A stretch of 64,000 nucleotides of DNA, from the NCBI RefSeq assembly GCF_014646895.1, contig NZ_BMOD01000011.1, positions 1 through 64,000 of the forward strand. The letters are read 5' to 3'. The translations under genes and the position numbers were made by a program. This DNA is from Deinococcus roseus (lineage in GTDB: Bacteria > Deinococcota > Deinococci > Deinococcales > Deinococcaceae). This document shows positions 7,744 to 16,256 of this stretch, in pieces. Below the pieces are notes generated by a model. It searched no databases. It was not told the origin of the DNA and saw only the letters and a program-made list of their open reading frames with translations. Every line of letters starts with the position of its first letter. Positions within the stretch are counted from its first letter, which is position 1.

Positions 7744-8634
7744 ATGCAAATCAGACCAGCAGTTCCACAAGATGCAAAATTCATCACCCAATTGCAAGAA
7801 CAGCATTACCTGAACCAGTGGACCTTTGATGCCACCGAACTGGCCCACAACATCCAGAACCACCCGGAACATGGAAGGCTGGTGACAGAGCAGCATGGGC
7901 AGGTGATCGGGTATGCCAGCTTTGCACCAGCAGATTTACCAACCACCCTGCATGTGCGGTTTTATGCCCATCCTGACCATCCAGAGGCCAGAAAAGCCCT
8001 GCATGATGCTGTGGTCCAGCAAGCCAGAGGCAGATACACTGCTCTGGAAAGCACCCTGCGGGAAGATTATGCAGCAGCCAGAGAATTTTTAGAGAGCCAG
8101 GGCTTCCAGAACAGTTTCCAGAGTTATGGTGCTGCACTGGATTTGCAGAATTTTGACTTTCAGCCTTTTGAAGGTCTGGAAGAACGTTTGTTCATTGAAG
8201 GATTCGAGGTGCAGCAGGGCACTCCAGAACCTTCGGAAACCCTTTATCAGCTTTATCTGCAGGGTTTTCAGGATGTGCCCCAGGTCCCTGCAACCCGCTG
8301 GAGCATTGAAACCCGTGAAGCCTTTGAGCAAACGTACTGGCAGAAAGGTTTTGTCTGGTTCACAGTCACCTACCGAAATCAGGTGGTGGCCCTCACTTTG
8401 CTGGACCTCAGGCGAGAGGATGTGCAGAGCGAAATCACCCTGACCTCCCGTAAATTCAGGCATCGGGGTCTGTGCACCCTGGTCAAAGCCCGCTCTTTGC
8501 AGTGGGCAAAGGCTGAGGGCCATGCAAAAGCAGGTACAGGCGGAGCAGTCATCAATCTGGCGATGCTGAAAGTGAACCGCAGGCTGGGGTACCAGATCGA
8601 ACCCATGTGGCTGACCTACACCTGTCAGATCTGA
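7744..8634 (+). CDS. GNAT family N-acetyltransferase
   Basis: 296 residues. Length and pattern suggest two GNAT folds in tandem, as in mycothiol-synthase-like proteins: an N-terminal one (MQIRPAVPQDAKFITQL) and a C-terminal one with the acetyl-CoA loop region FRHRGLCTLVKARSLQWA and the late KVNRRLGYQIEP. The acceptor is unknown. The frame is open for 38 further codons upstream, but the leaderless promoter at 7732 fixes the start at 7744. Monocistronic. Confidence 0.75.
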   Translation: MQIRPAVPQDAKFITQLQEQHYLNQWTFDATELAHNIQNHPEHGRLVTEQHGQVIGYASFAPADLPTTLHVRFYAHPDHPEARKALHDAVVQQARGRYTALESTLREDYAAAREFLESQGFQNSFQSYGAALDLQNFDFQPFEGLEERLFIEGFEVQQGTPEPSETLYQLYLQGFQDVPQVPATRWSIETREAFEQTYWQKGFVWFTVTYRNQVVALTLLDLRREDVQSEITLTSRKFRHRGLCTLVKARSLQWAKAEGHAKAGTGGAVINLAMLKVNRRLGYQIEPMWLTYTCQI

Positions 8635-8725
8635 TGGGGTTTTGAGTGATTTGAGGGTTTTACACACAGGACCCATGCTTTTGCGGCTTGCCCCAAAGTT
8701 TCCTGTTCTACAGTGAAGGGCAAGC

Positions 8726-9526
8726 ATGCGCGTCATTTTAAAACCATTGAACCGATTTCCGGCCCTGCAGGACCTGCTGACTTTTGTGTATCTGGAAGCC
8801 CTCTGCTGCATTTTTCCGGCCACCATCATGCTCAGTCTGGCCCTCAGCAAACACCTGGAATTGCCCATCCCCCGCTATGATTTCATGCTGCTGGTCTGCC
8901 TTGCCATGCAGGCCGTGATGGTGCTCAGCAAACTGGAAACCGTGGATGAATTGAAAGTGGTCTGCATGTTCCACATCTTTGGGCTGTCCCTGGAACTGTT
9001 CAAGGTGCACCACGGCTCCTGGTCCTATCCTGAATTTGCCCACACCAAGATCTGGGATGTCCCCATCTACTCGGGTTTCATGTATGCCAGTGTGGCCAGT
9101 TACATCTGTCAGGCCTGGCGGCGTTTCAACCTCAAGTTCAGCGAATACCCCTCCTGGACAGCCAATCTGTTTGCCATCCTGCTGTACCTGAATTTTTTCA
9201 GCAACCACTACATCGAAGACCAGCGCTGGGGCCTTGCCCTGGCCCTCATTGTCCTGATGTGGAACACCAGGGTGCATTTCCAGATCAACCACAGGCCCCA
9301 CCAGATGCCCCTGACCCTGTCTTTTTTGTTGATTGGCCTGTTCATCTGGCTGGCCGAAAACATCAGCACGTTTTATGGGGCCTGGAAATACCCCAACCAG
9401 CAAGACGTCTGGCATGCTGTGCATTTCAGCAAGATCAGCAGCTGGGCCCTCCTGGTGATCCTCAGTTTTGTGCTCATCGCCAAGCTGAAGGGGATCAAGA
9501 GCAGTTTGCAGAAAACCCGGTATTGA
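8726..9526 (+). CDS. DUF817 family membrane protein
   Basis: 266 residues with about 7 to 8 transmembrane helices. The central stretch FKVHHGSWSYPE...VPIYSGFMYASVASYI is characteristic of DUF817. Function is unknown for the family. The start ATG 8726 is preceded by GAAGGG at a normal ribosome-site distance. It converges with a HAD phosphatase gene with a 2-base gap. Confidence 0.85.
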   Translation: MRVILKPLNRFPALQDLLTFVYLEALCCIFPATIMLSLALSKHLELPIPRYDFMLLVCLAMQAVMVLSKLETVDELKVVCMFHIFGLSLELFKVHHGSWSYPEFAHTKIWDVPIYSGFMYASVASYICQAWRRFNLKFSEYPSWTANLFAILLYLNFFSNHYIEDQRWGLALALIVLMWNTRVHFQINHRPHQMPLTLSFLLIGLFIWLAENISTFYGAWKYPNQQDVWHAVHFSKISSWALLVILSFVLIAKLKGIKSSLQKTRY

Positions 9527-9528
9527 CC

Positions 9529-10065
9529 CTAACGTCTCCCGTATTTCTGCTCAGGTTGCACGGTCTGGCCCAGCCTGCCCAGGTATCCGGCCAGTTCCAG
9601 CAACTCAATGTCGCTTTCATCGCCAAAGAAAGGCTTCACCCGGATGATCTTACCAGGGGTGCCCCGAAATTTCTCCGGGGAATCATCAATGAGCCAGACT
9701 TTGTCCTGGGGATATCCGATTTCCTTTTCAACGCGAGAAAGGTGTTTGGCCCACAGGTGCTCTTTGAGCACCTCATCGAATTCCCTGATGCAGTGCTCTC
9801 TGGACCACAGGAACTTGATCTGTTCTGCCTGTTTTTTGGGAAACACCGCTTTCAGGATAGCTTCGGCGTAATCCCATGCAGAGGAGGTCCAGACCCCCAC
9901 GTCATAGTGGTCAAAGCAGACTTTGAGCAGATCAAAGGTGTGTGGACGGACTTTCACCCGCAGGTTGTCGATCAGAAAATCGGGTTTGGGAACGCGAGAC
10001 ATGCTCACAGTCGAATGGATCAGGGTTTCGTCCAGATCGAGGATGATCAGGGGTCGGGTGGTCAT
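9529..10065 (-). CDS. HAD phosphatase of the FCP1/SCP (NIF) type, copy 1
   Basis: 178 residues covering a single NIF-type HAD domain: motif I LDLDETLIHS near residue 9, GVWTSS in the middle, and WLIDDSPEKFRGT (the late DD of HAD motif IV) near 120. These motifs are typical of the FCP1/SCP protein phosphatases best known in eukaryotes; the bacterial substrate is unknown. All catalytic aspartates are present. The paralogue at 10240 shares the same motif order. The two genes are 174 bases apart, so they may form a unit despite the repeat tract between them. Confidence 0.85.
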   Translation of the reverse strand: MTTRPLIILDLDETLIHSTVSMSRVPKPDFLIDNLRVKVRPHTFDLLKVCFDHYDVGVWTSSAWDYAEAILKAVFPKKQAEQIKFLWSREHCIREFDEVLKEHLWAKHLSRVEKEIGYPQDKVWLIDDSPEKFRGTPGKIIRVKPFFGDESDIELLELAGYLGRLGQTVQPEQKYGRR

Positions 10066-10144
10066 GGTGCGCTCCTTTGCAGCCCTCTTGCAGCTCTCTC
10101 CATGATGTCATGGGCACACTGACACAAATCTGTCACGGTTTCTG

Positions 10145-10228
10145 AACATTCTGCCTTCAACATTCTGCCTTCAACATTCTGCCTTCAACATTCTGCCTTG
10201 AACATTCTGCCTTGAACATTCTGCCTGC
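10145..10228. repeat. tandem repeat, 14-base unit x 6
   Basis: Six consecutive copies of AACATTCTGCCTTC start at 10145, 10159, 10173, 10187, 10201 and 10215. The first three are identical, the next two end in G, and the last ends in GC. There are no spacers, so it is not a CRISPR array. It lies between the two FCP1-like genes, upstream of copy 1. Confidence 0.95.
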
Positions 10229-10239
10229 TGCTGTGGCTG

Positions 10240-10800
10240 CTACACCTGCTGGTGCCAGTTGCGCTTTTCCAGTTTGCGCACATTGGGGTGGTCTTTGATC
10301 TTCAGAAGATAGCACCTGAGCCTGATGAGTTCCTGATCGTCTGCTGCGCCATAAAAAGGCACCACCCGGATCAGATTGCCATAAGCCGTGCGGAATTTCT
10401 CTGGAGAATCATCAATGACCAGGGTGCGCTCCAGACAGTACCCCAGCCTTTTGACTTTGTAGAGGCGTTTGGCCCACACAAATTCCTGCACCTCCTCGTC
10501 CCAGCCGTAGGTGCAGCGTTCTCTGGCCCAGATGAATTTGAGCTTTGTTGGGTCTGCAAACAGGTGCTGCACAGCAATCCAGGCGTAATCCGAGCTGGAG
10601 GAGGTCCACACCCCCACATCAAAATGCTCGAAGGCGGTTTCCAGCAAAGCCTGCAGGTGGGGCCGGATTTTCACCCGGTACTCCCACATCTGGAAATCTG
10701 ATGCCGCCTCTTTTGACCGGGAGGCGTGCATCAGGGTCTCGTCGAGGTCCAGCACCAGCAGCATTCTTTTGAGGGGGTTGCTGGGGTTCAGGCGGTTCAC
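10240..10800 (-). CDS. HAD phosphatase of the FCP1/SCP (NIF) type, copy 2
   Basis: 186 residues; motifs LVLDLDETLMHA, GVWTSSSSDYAW and LVIDDSPEKFRTA are complete, as in copy 1 at 9529. It begins with GTG at 10800, whose GTGA overlaps the TGA of the upstream DUF1330 gene, indicating translational coupling; an internal ATG (MLLVLDLDETL) is a second possible start. The substrate is unknown. Two adjacent NIF-type phosphatases suggest duplication followed by specialisation. Confidence 0.85.
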   Translation of the reverse strand: MNRLNPSNPLKRMLLVLDLDETLMHASRSKEAASDFQMWEYRVKIRPHLQALLETAFEHFDVGVWTSSSSDYAWIAVQHLFADPTKLKFIWARERCTYGWDEEVQEFVWAKRLYKVKRLGYCLERTLVIDDSPEKFRTAYGNLIRVVPFYGAADDQELIRLRCYLLKIKDHPNVRKLEKRNWHQQV

Positions 10801-11096
10801 AAGGGAACCGCCAGCCCCTCCACAGCAATCATGTCGAACTGGGCAATGCCTTCACGGGCCGCTTTGGCTTGCAGGTAATCCTCGCTGGCATACCACTGCC
10901 GGATGTGCTCCAGGGAATCGAACTCCAGCACCACCAGACGCTCTGGATGGTATTCCCCTTCAAGCACCAGCAGTGGACCTCCCCGGACCACATAGCGGCC
11001 TCCATGTTTGTGCACGGACTGCTGGGCGAGGTCTCGGTAGTGCTGGATTTTGACAGGATCACTGACACGGGTATTCACGATGACATAGGCAGGCAT
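10797..11096 (-). CDS. DUF1330 domain protein
   Basis: 99 residues starting MPAYVIVNTRVSDP, a small ferredoxin-like alpha/beta fold with the DUF1330 features YRDLAQQSVHKHGGRYVVRGG and LVVLEFDSLEHIRQWYAS. The family resembles dimeric alpha-beta barrel enzymes, but no activity is assigned. An extra 18 codons upstream are open but poor. It is first gene of a unit with the FCP1-like gene, which it overlaps by 4 bases. Confidence 0.85.
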   Translation of the reverse strand: MPAYVIVNTRVSDPVKIQHYRDLAQQSVHKHGGRYVVRGGPLLVLEGEYHPERLVVLEFDSLEHIRQWYASEDYLQAKAAREGIAQFDMIAVEGLAVPL

Positions 11097-11165
11097 ACAG
11101 GTATTTCTGCATGATTGAGTGGGTGCAGTCAAGGCTGGCAGGTTTTCCATCCATCATCAAAACCA

Positions 11166-11198
11166 CAAAAAACCCCCTGGATGTTCTGCCAGAGGGTC
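11166..11198 (-). terminator. terminator of the GTPase-roadblock operon
   Basis: On the minus strand an 8-base stem CCCTCTGG/CCAGGGGG with an 8-base loop is followed by TTTTTTG. It lies 37 bases beyond the roadblock gene. Confidence 0.8.
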
Positions 11199-11234
11199 AA
11201 TTCTGTTTTTGCTTTTTTGCGGTAAACTCAAAAT

Positions 11235-11600
11235 TTACAGCAGGTCAGCAATTTTTCGACTGGTGTCGCGGGCTTCCAGGTGGATCAGGCCCACGCTGGA
11301 CCAGGTGGGGGCCACCACTGCCAGCACCCCTTTGGCACCTGCGGCATAAATCAGGATCTGCGCGGTGCTGCCGGTCACGCTGGTTTCTGCCAGTTGACCG
11401 GCGCTGAGGGTTTCACCGATGCGCTTGCCCAGACCCAGGGCAGTGGCTGCCATGGCGGCAACACGCACAGGGTCTGTGTTTCCACCCATTGAATACGCGA
11501 TGGGCAGACCGTCCGTGGAGGCTATCAGTGCGCCTTGCAATTCGGGAATCGCTGTGCGTAAACGATCAATCGCTTCTTGAAGCTGTTCCTGCTTGCTCAT
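11235..11600 (-). CDS. roadblock/LC7 domain protein, MglB-like
   Basis: 121 residues filling one roadblock/LC7 domain (LRTAIPELQGALIASTDGLPIAYSM, later GVLAVVAPTWSSVGLIHLEAR). In MglB and similar pairs, such proteins act as GTPase-activating or scaffold partners of small Ras-like GTPases. It follows the GTPase gene by 36 bases and shares its terminator, so the pair is very likely a functional couple. Deinococci are non-motile, so a role in polarity, division or envelope organisation is more likely than motility; that is inference. Confidence 0.85.
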   Translation of the reverse strand: MSKQEQLQEAIDRLRTAIPELQGALIASTDGLPIAYSMGGNTDPVRVAAMAATALGLGKRIGETLSAGQLAETSVTGSTAQILIYAAGAKGVLAVVAPTWSSVGLIHLEARDTSRKIADLL

Positions 11601-11636
11601 GCGTTAACGGGCCTCCGGGACGTTTTGGATGTTGGG

Positions 11637-12176
11637 TCAGGGTAGGACAACAGGATTGCCGTTGCGGGCTTCGTTGGCCAGGGCGATGATGGAAGTGATC
11701 ACGTCCATGCAGGTGTCGCCATCGGTGGCGTTCACCCCAAACACACGGTCGTAAGGGAGCTGGAAGTAGTCTGCCACGTCATCGGGACGCCACACCTTGG
11801 GAAGGTCCTGGTGGGTCACACCGATCACGAAAGGCACGGGAATCCGGGAGGTGATGAACTCCAGAATGGCACGGGCACGTCCCAGGTCACCGGGGCGGGT
11901 GCCGGACACCAGCATCACCAGTCCGAGGGCTCCTTCGCAGACCACTTCCCACATGAAGTCAAAGCGGTCCTGACCGGGGGTTCCGAACAGATAGATGGGA
12001 CTGTCGTCCACGGTGAGCGTACCAAAGTCCAGCGCAATGGTGGTTCTGGCTTTACCGATGTCCTCGGTGGCTGCCTCGTCGGTGTCCACCACTTCGGTTT
12101 CAGACAGACTCTTGATGAAGGTGGTTTTTCCGGCTCCTACAGGACCAGAAACGACGATTTTGAGCGGCTTGATCAT
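11637..12176 (-). CDS. small Ras-like GTPase (MglA/CvnD type)
   Basis: 179 residues. Walker A GPVGAGKTT at 11-19, switch region T in KARTTIALDFG, G3 motif FGTPGQDRF, and G4 written THQD instead of NKxD, as in the bacterial Ras-like group that includes CvnD. The protein is one G domain without extensions. Its ATG overlaps the TAA of the upstream DUF4388 gene (TAATG) and the roadblock gene follows. The trio reads as GTPase, regulator and effector or sensor. Confidence 0.85.
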   Translation of the reverse strand: MIKPLKIVVSGPVGAGKTTFIKSLSETEVVDTDEAATEDIGKARTTIALDFGTLTVDDSPIYLFGTPGQDRFDFMWEVVCEGALGLVMLVSGTRPGDLGRARAILEFITSRIPVPFVIGVTHQDLPKVWRPDDVADYFQLPYDRVFGVNATDGDTCMDVITSIIALANEARNGNPVVLP

Positions 12177-12883
12177 TACGAAGTCCTCGCCTTGAACAGA
12201 CGGCTGAAGAGGCTGCGGAAGGCTCCGAACAGACCACCTTTGCCACCTTTAGCAACAACCTGTTGCACCACTTGCTGGCTCTGCACGTACTGGGTTTCGG
12301 ACTCGAAGGCACGCACAGGGGCAATGGCTCCGTGGGAACGCAGCTGGTACAGGTACAACTGGGCAACTTCCATGGAGATGGGAAGGTCGAGTTTCTGAAT
12401 CAGTTCGCGGGCGCTCACACCGTTGGGCTGAGACAGCAGGTGCAGGGCGCTCTGGAAGAACAACTCCAGGCCTTCATGGGCCCAGAACTCGGTGGGCTTG
12501 AGGAGGATGAAACGGGTGTCAGGGTGGGCGAAGCGTTCACGGTCCCTTTCCACCTGTTCTTTGATGTCCTCGGAAGCCATGGAACGACCCAGACGCTCGA
12601 TGGGCAGCAGGAAATTGTTCACCAGTTCAGTGGGTTCTGTTTTGGCAAACTCAAAGGTACAACTGCCACGGCGAGAGAGGGCCTTGAGGTAGTCACGGAT
12701 CTGTGACACGTCCTTAACGGGTTCCTTGCCGATGAAAAAGGCGCAAAGCATGCCCTGCATGAAGTGCAGTTCGTAACTCTGCTTGGAATCGTTATCAGCG
12801 ATGAAGAGCTTGCCGGATCTTCTGGAGATCGTGGCCAGCACTTCGGTGAGTGGGATGTCTGCAAAACTTCCTGTTACTGCCAT
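12176..12883 (-). CDS. DUF4388 domain protein
   Basis: 235 residues. The N-terminal 100 residues match DUF4388 (PATAN-like): GSFADIPLTEVLATISRRSGKL, then ELHFMQGMLCAFFIGKEP. The C-terminal part is helical (LDLPISMEVAQLYLYQL), ending in a basic tail. DUF4388 proteins often neighbour roadblock and response-regulator genes and are presumed signalling adaptors. GCGAGGA precedes the ATG. First gene of a three-gene operon with the GTPase and roadblock genes. Confidence 0.8.
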   Translation of the reverse strand: MAVTGSFADIPLTEVLATISRRSGKLFIADNDSKQSYELHFMQGMLCAFFIGKEPVKDVSQIRDYLKALSRRGSCTFEFAKTEPTELVNNFLLPIERLGRSMASEDIKEQVERDRERFAHPDTRFILLKPTEFWAHEGLELFFQSALHLLSQPNGVSARELIQKLDLPISMEVAQLYLYQLRSHGAIAPVRAFESETQYVQSQQVVQQVVAKGGKGGLFGAFRSLFSRLFKARTS

Positions 12884-12967
12884 AGTATTCCTCGCGACAA
12901 GAGGGACTTAGACCGCTTACTTTGCGCAGCAAACGTGATCTTACGTGCTGTGCTCTGGGAGACTGTG

Positions 12968-13005
12968 TATTAAAAAACTATCACAGGCGTCTTAACAAAA
13001 TCAAA
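12968..13005 (-). promoter_or_regulatory. candidate promoter of the DUF4388-GTPase-roadblock operon
   Basis: On the minus strand TTGTTA is followed after about 18 bases by TTTAAT. This would give an mRNA leader of roughly 85 bases, unlike the many leaderless genes here. Weak evidence. Confidence 0.3.
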
Positions 13006-13375
13006 CGTCTGCGTTGTAGAGCACGGTCTCATTCTATGATCCTGAGAATCACAAGAATATCACAGCACCGTCTTCCCTCCAGTTTCGCGTTCACCCCTTT
13101 CACGCCCAATTGGCAAGTGGTGGATCTTTGCCGTGGCTCTTGTTCTAAAGGTACTCTGAACTCATTTGTAACGCAACATTCAGCGTGGCTTCAGGTAAGC
13201 ATGCCAGCAAATCCAATCCAGAACCTCTAGAGATTCACATTGTATCACACAGCAAAAAAACCTTTTCTGACGACATCTTAATCAAAGGGGTACTTCTGCC
13301 TTACGGTTCTGTCAAACCCGCTGCACCTTTACAATTCTCCCCAATTCTGACCTCTTCATCTTTGCTTTTTCCATG
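13006..13375. other. gene-free stretch
   Basis: About 370 bases between the DUF4388 operon promoter and the alaS terminator. I see no frame with a convincing start, no tRNA and no strong hairpin. It is more AT-rich than the surroundings; it could hold a small RNA or regulatory sites, but nothing in it supports a call. Confidence 0.4.
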
Positions 13376-13378
13376 CGC

Positions 13379-13414
13379 AGAAAAGGCACCAGCGCATTGC
13401 CAGTGCCTTTTCTG
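13379..13414 (-). terminator. terminator of alaS
   Basis: A 13-base perfect stem GCAGAAAAGGCAC/GTGCCTTTTCTGC with a 10-base loop, 69 bases past the alaS stop. The U-rich run is inside the 3' arm; the hairpin is nearly symmetric and may work both ways. Confidence 0.65.
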
Positions 13415-13482
13415 CTTGCTGAAATCACGCTGAAGTAGAACGCGGTGGTCCAGGAACTTTTAAGCGCCCATAGAGCAAAAAC

Positions 13483-16158
13483 TCAGAATGCCTGGGGCAG
13501 TGCTTCCAGCGCAGCATCTGCATCTTTGATTCCAGCCTGGGCCATGTCTGGACGACCTCCGCCACGGCCCCCTGCAGCCTGGGCCAGCACGCCAATGATC
13601 TTGCCTGCGTTGGCTCCTTTTGCAACGGCGTCCTTGCTGGCCTTGACCACCAGACCGGCATCAGAAGCCACCACCACCACATCGGCCTGGGAGGCGTCCA
13701 TCAGGGAGTCTGCAGCTCCACGCAGAGCGCCCGATTCCAGACCCACCACTTTCAGGCTGGCGACCTTGAAACCGCCCAGTTCCTGCACGTTCTGGCCTGC
13801 CCCACCAGAAACCTGGGCACGGGCCAGATCCCTTTTGAGGTTCTCAATGGTCTGGTTGAGGTCCTTGATCTGACCCTGCACCTGCTGCACCCGCTCTGGA
13901 AGCGCACTGGCTCCGGTGTTCAGCAGGGCAGCAGCACGGCCCAGCAGGTCAAATTGCTGGCGGATGTACTGGGTGGCCACCTCGCCACACAGGGCTTCAA
14001 TGCGGCGCACCCCAGCAGCCATGTTCTCATCTGAGACGATCACGAAGGTGCCAATCTCGCCGGTGCGGTTCACGTGGGTGCCCCCGCACAGTTCTTTGCT
14101 GGACACCACTTCATTGGTGGCATCACGGATGACGCCCCCCTCCACGCTGACCACGCGCACCACATCGCCATATTTCTCTCCAAAGAGGGCCATGGCTCCG
14201 GTGGCACGGGCGTCTTCAATGCCCATGTAGGCGTAGTTCACAGCGAAATCCGACTGGATCCAGCGGTTCACCAGCACCTCAATTTCCCGGACCTGCTCTG
14301 TGGTCAGGGCCTCGTTGTGGGTGTAGTCAAAACGCAGGCGCTCGGGGGTCACCAGGCTTCCGGCCTGACGCACGGTGTTGCCCAGAATGGTGCGCATGGC
14401 AGCCTGCAGCAGGTGGGTGGCGGTGTGGTGGCGCTCGGTGGCTTTGCGCCTGGGACCCACCACAGCACGCACCTGGGCTCCTTCGGTCAGGGAGCCTTCC
14501 TTGACTTCCAGGGTGTGCAGGAAAATGCCCTGAGGGGTTTTCTGGGTGCTGGTCACCATGCCCCAGCCTCCTTCCCATTCCAGCATGCCGCTGTCCCCGA
14601 TCTGGCCGCCCCCTTCGGCATAAAAAGGCGTGGTGGACAGGATCACCTGGGCATTCTGACCAACTGTGATGATTTTGTAAGCTTCACCACCCACAATCAG
14701 GGCCAGCACGCCAGCATGGGCCTCGGTGGTGTCGTAGCCCACAAACTCGGTGGCACCATGCTCACGGGCCACATCGTCCAGCACTTCTGCAACGGCTCCG
14801 AACAGCTCCTGCTTGCCCATCTTGCTGGCTGCACGGGCACGCTCCTGCTGCTCTTTAAATGCAGCCTCGAAGCCTTCCTGGTCCACATCAATGCCTTTTT
14901 CTTCGGCAATTTCGATGGTCAGGTCCAGGGGGAATCCGTAGGTGTCATATAAGGTGAAGGCTTCCTGACCATTTAAGGTGTCTCCCCGGGTCAGGGCAGA
15001 CAGCAGCAAATCCAGACGCTCAATGCCAGCCGCCACCGTCTGCAGGAAGCGCACCTCTTCGGTTTTCATGACGTTCTGGATGCGGGACTCTTCCTGCTTC
15101 AGTTCAGGGTAGGCGTCGCCCATGGCCTGGACCACCAGGGGCACCAGGGTGTAAAGCACAGGCTCACGGAAACCCAGCAGGTAAGCGTGGCGGATGGCGC
15201 GGCGCAGCACTTTGCGCAACACGTAACCCCGTCCGGTGTTGCTGGGGAGGGTGCCATCGGCCAGCACCATGGTCACACTGCGCAGGTGCTCGGCAATCAC
15301 ACGGTGAGAAACAGATTTCTCCCCCTCATAAGCCTTGCCAGACAGTTCGGTCACCCGGTCAATGATGGGACGGAAGGTGTCGGTGCTGTAGAAATCAAAC
15401 ACCTCCTGCAGGATGCTGGCCATGCGCTCCAGACCCATCCCGGTGTCGATGTTTTTGAAGGGCAGGTCTGCCAGCACGCCCCCATCCTGGCGGTCAAACT
15501 GGGGAAACACCAGGTTCCAGATTTCCAGGAAACGGGCACTTTCACGGGTCTCCCTGTAGTCTTCCCAGGTGTCGTCTCCGAACTCAGGGCCCCGGTCATA
15601 GTAAATTTCAGAGCAGGGACCACAAGGACCGTTGGGGCCTTTGGCAGGTGCATCTGCAGGCCAGAAGTTCTCATCGGCATCAAAGCGGATGATGTGGCTG
15701 GGATCCACCCCCAGGGCCGTCCAGTATCCGAAAGCCTCGTCGTCGTCTTTGTAGATGGTGACGTACAGCTTGGTTTTGTCCAGGGCAAACCAGGCGTCGC
15801 TGGTCAGCAGTTCCCAGGCCCATTCGATGGCCTCTTTCTTGAAGTAATCCCCGAAGCTGAAGTTCCCCAGCATCTCGAAGAGGCTGAGGTGACGGCGGGT
15901 GCGGCCCACGTTCTCGATGTCCCCCAGACGCACGCACTTCTGCGCCGTGGTGATTCTGCGGTGCTCGCCTTCCACTCCGGGAAAGGTGGCGGCACCTCCC
16001 AGAAACTGGGGTTTGAAGGGCTGCATCCCTGCAACGGTGAAAAGGGTGGTGGGATCGGGGGCCACCGTCGAGTGGGACGGCAGGCGCAAATGTCCTTTGC
16101 TCTCGAAGAACGAGAGGTATTTCTGGCGGATTTCGTTGGTGCTCAGCTTGGCAGTCAT
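13483..16158 (-). CDS. alaS: alanyl-tRNA synthetase
   Basis: 891 residues, the normal length. It charges tRNA-Ala. The order is catalytic domain (IRQKYLSFFESKGH, then GMGLERMASILQ), tRNA-binding helices, editing domain with HHTATHLLQAA, zinc-type residues in CGGTHV, and a C-terminal Ala region ending in a glycine-rich GGRGGGRPDMAQ typical of C-Ala/DHHA1. The start MTAKLSTNEIR at 16158 is fixed by a TATAAT box 7 bases upstream. Monocistronic, with a hairpin terminator. Confidence 0.96.
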   Translation of the reverse strand: MTAKLSTNEIRQKYLSFFESKGHLRLPSHSTVAPDPTTLFTVAGMQPFKPQFLGGAATFPGVEGEHRRITTAQKCVRLGDIENVGRTRRHLSLFEMLGNFSFGDYFKKEAIEWAWELLTSDAWFALDKTKLYVTIYKDDDEAFGYWTALGVDPSHIIRFDADENFWPADAPAKGPNGPCGPCSEIYYDRGPEFGDDTWEDYRETRESARFLEIWNLVFPQFDRQDGGVLADLPFKNIDTGMGLERMASILQEVFDFYSTDTFRPIIDRVTELSGKAYEGEKSVSHRVIAEHLRSVTMVLADGTLPSNTGRGYVLRKVLRRAIRHAYLLGFREPVLYTLVPLVVQAMGDAYPELKQEESRIQNVMKTEEVRFLQTVAAGIERLDLLLSALTRGDTLNGQEAFTLYDTYGFPLDLTIEIAEEKGIDVDQEGFEAAFKEQQERARAASKMGKQELFGAVAEVLDDVAREHGATEFVGYDTTEAHAGVLALIVGGEAYKIITVGQNAQVILSTTPFYAEGGGQIGDSGMLEWEGGWGMVTSTQKTPQGIFLHTLEVKEGSLTEGAQVRAVVGPRRKATERHHTATHLLQAAMRTILGNTVRQAGSLVTPERLRFDYTHNEALTTEQVREIEVLVNRWIQSDFAVNYAYMGIEDARATGAMALFGEKYGDVVRVVSVEGGVIRDATNEVVSSKELCGGTHVNRTGEIGTFVIVSDENMAAGVRRIEALCGEVATQYIRQQFDLLGRAAALLNTGASALPERVQQVQGQIKDLNQTIENLKRDLARAQVSGGAGQNVQELGGFKVASLKVVGLESGALRGAADSLMDASQADVVVVASDAGLVVKASKDAVAKGANAGKIIGVLAQAAGGRGGGRPDMAQAGIKDADAALEALPQAF

Positions 16159-16196
16159 CCCTAGGATTATACAAAGGGACGTATGAGAGGCCAAAT
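16159..16196 (-). promoter_or_regulatory. alaS: leaderless promoter of alaS
   Basis: On the minus strand TATAAT (16171-16166) is followed by 7 bases and the ATG at 16158. TTGGCC lies 17 bases upstream as a -35 box. Transcription should start at the ATG itself. Confidence 0.75.
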
Positions 16197-16256
16197 CCAG
16201 CAAATGGCGCAGCCCCCTCCATGAAAAGGCTCACCAGAGTCCAGGTTTTGCCGGTT

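Noticed and set aside
10145..10228. CRISPR-like array
   Set aside because: Repeats are head to tail with no spacers and the unit is 14 bases.
12922..13230. 102-codon plus-strand frame in the gene-free gap
   Set aside because: No ribosome site, no recognisable motif, and it runs through promoter-like sequence of the opposite strand.
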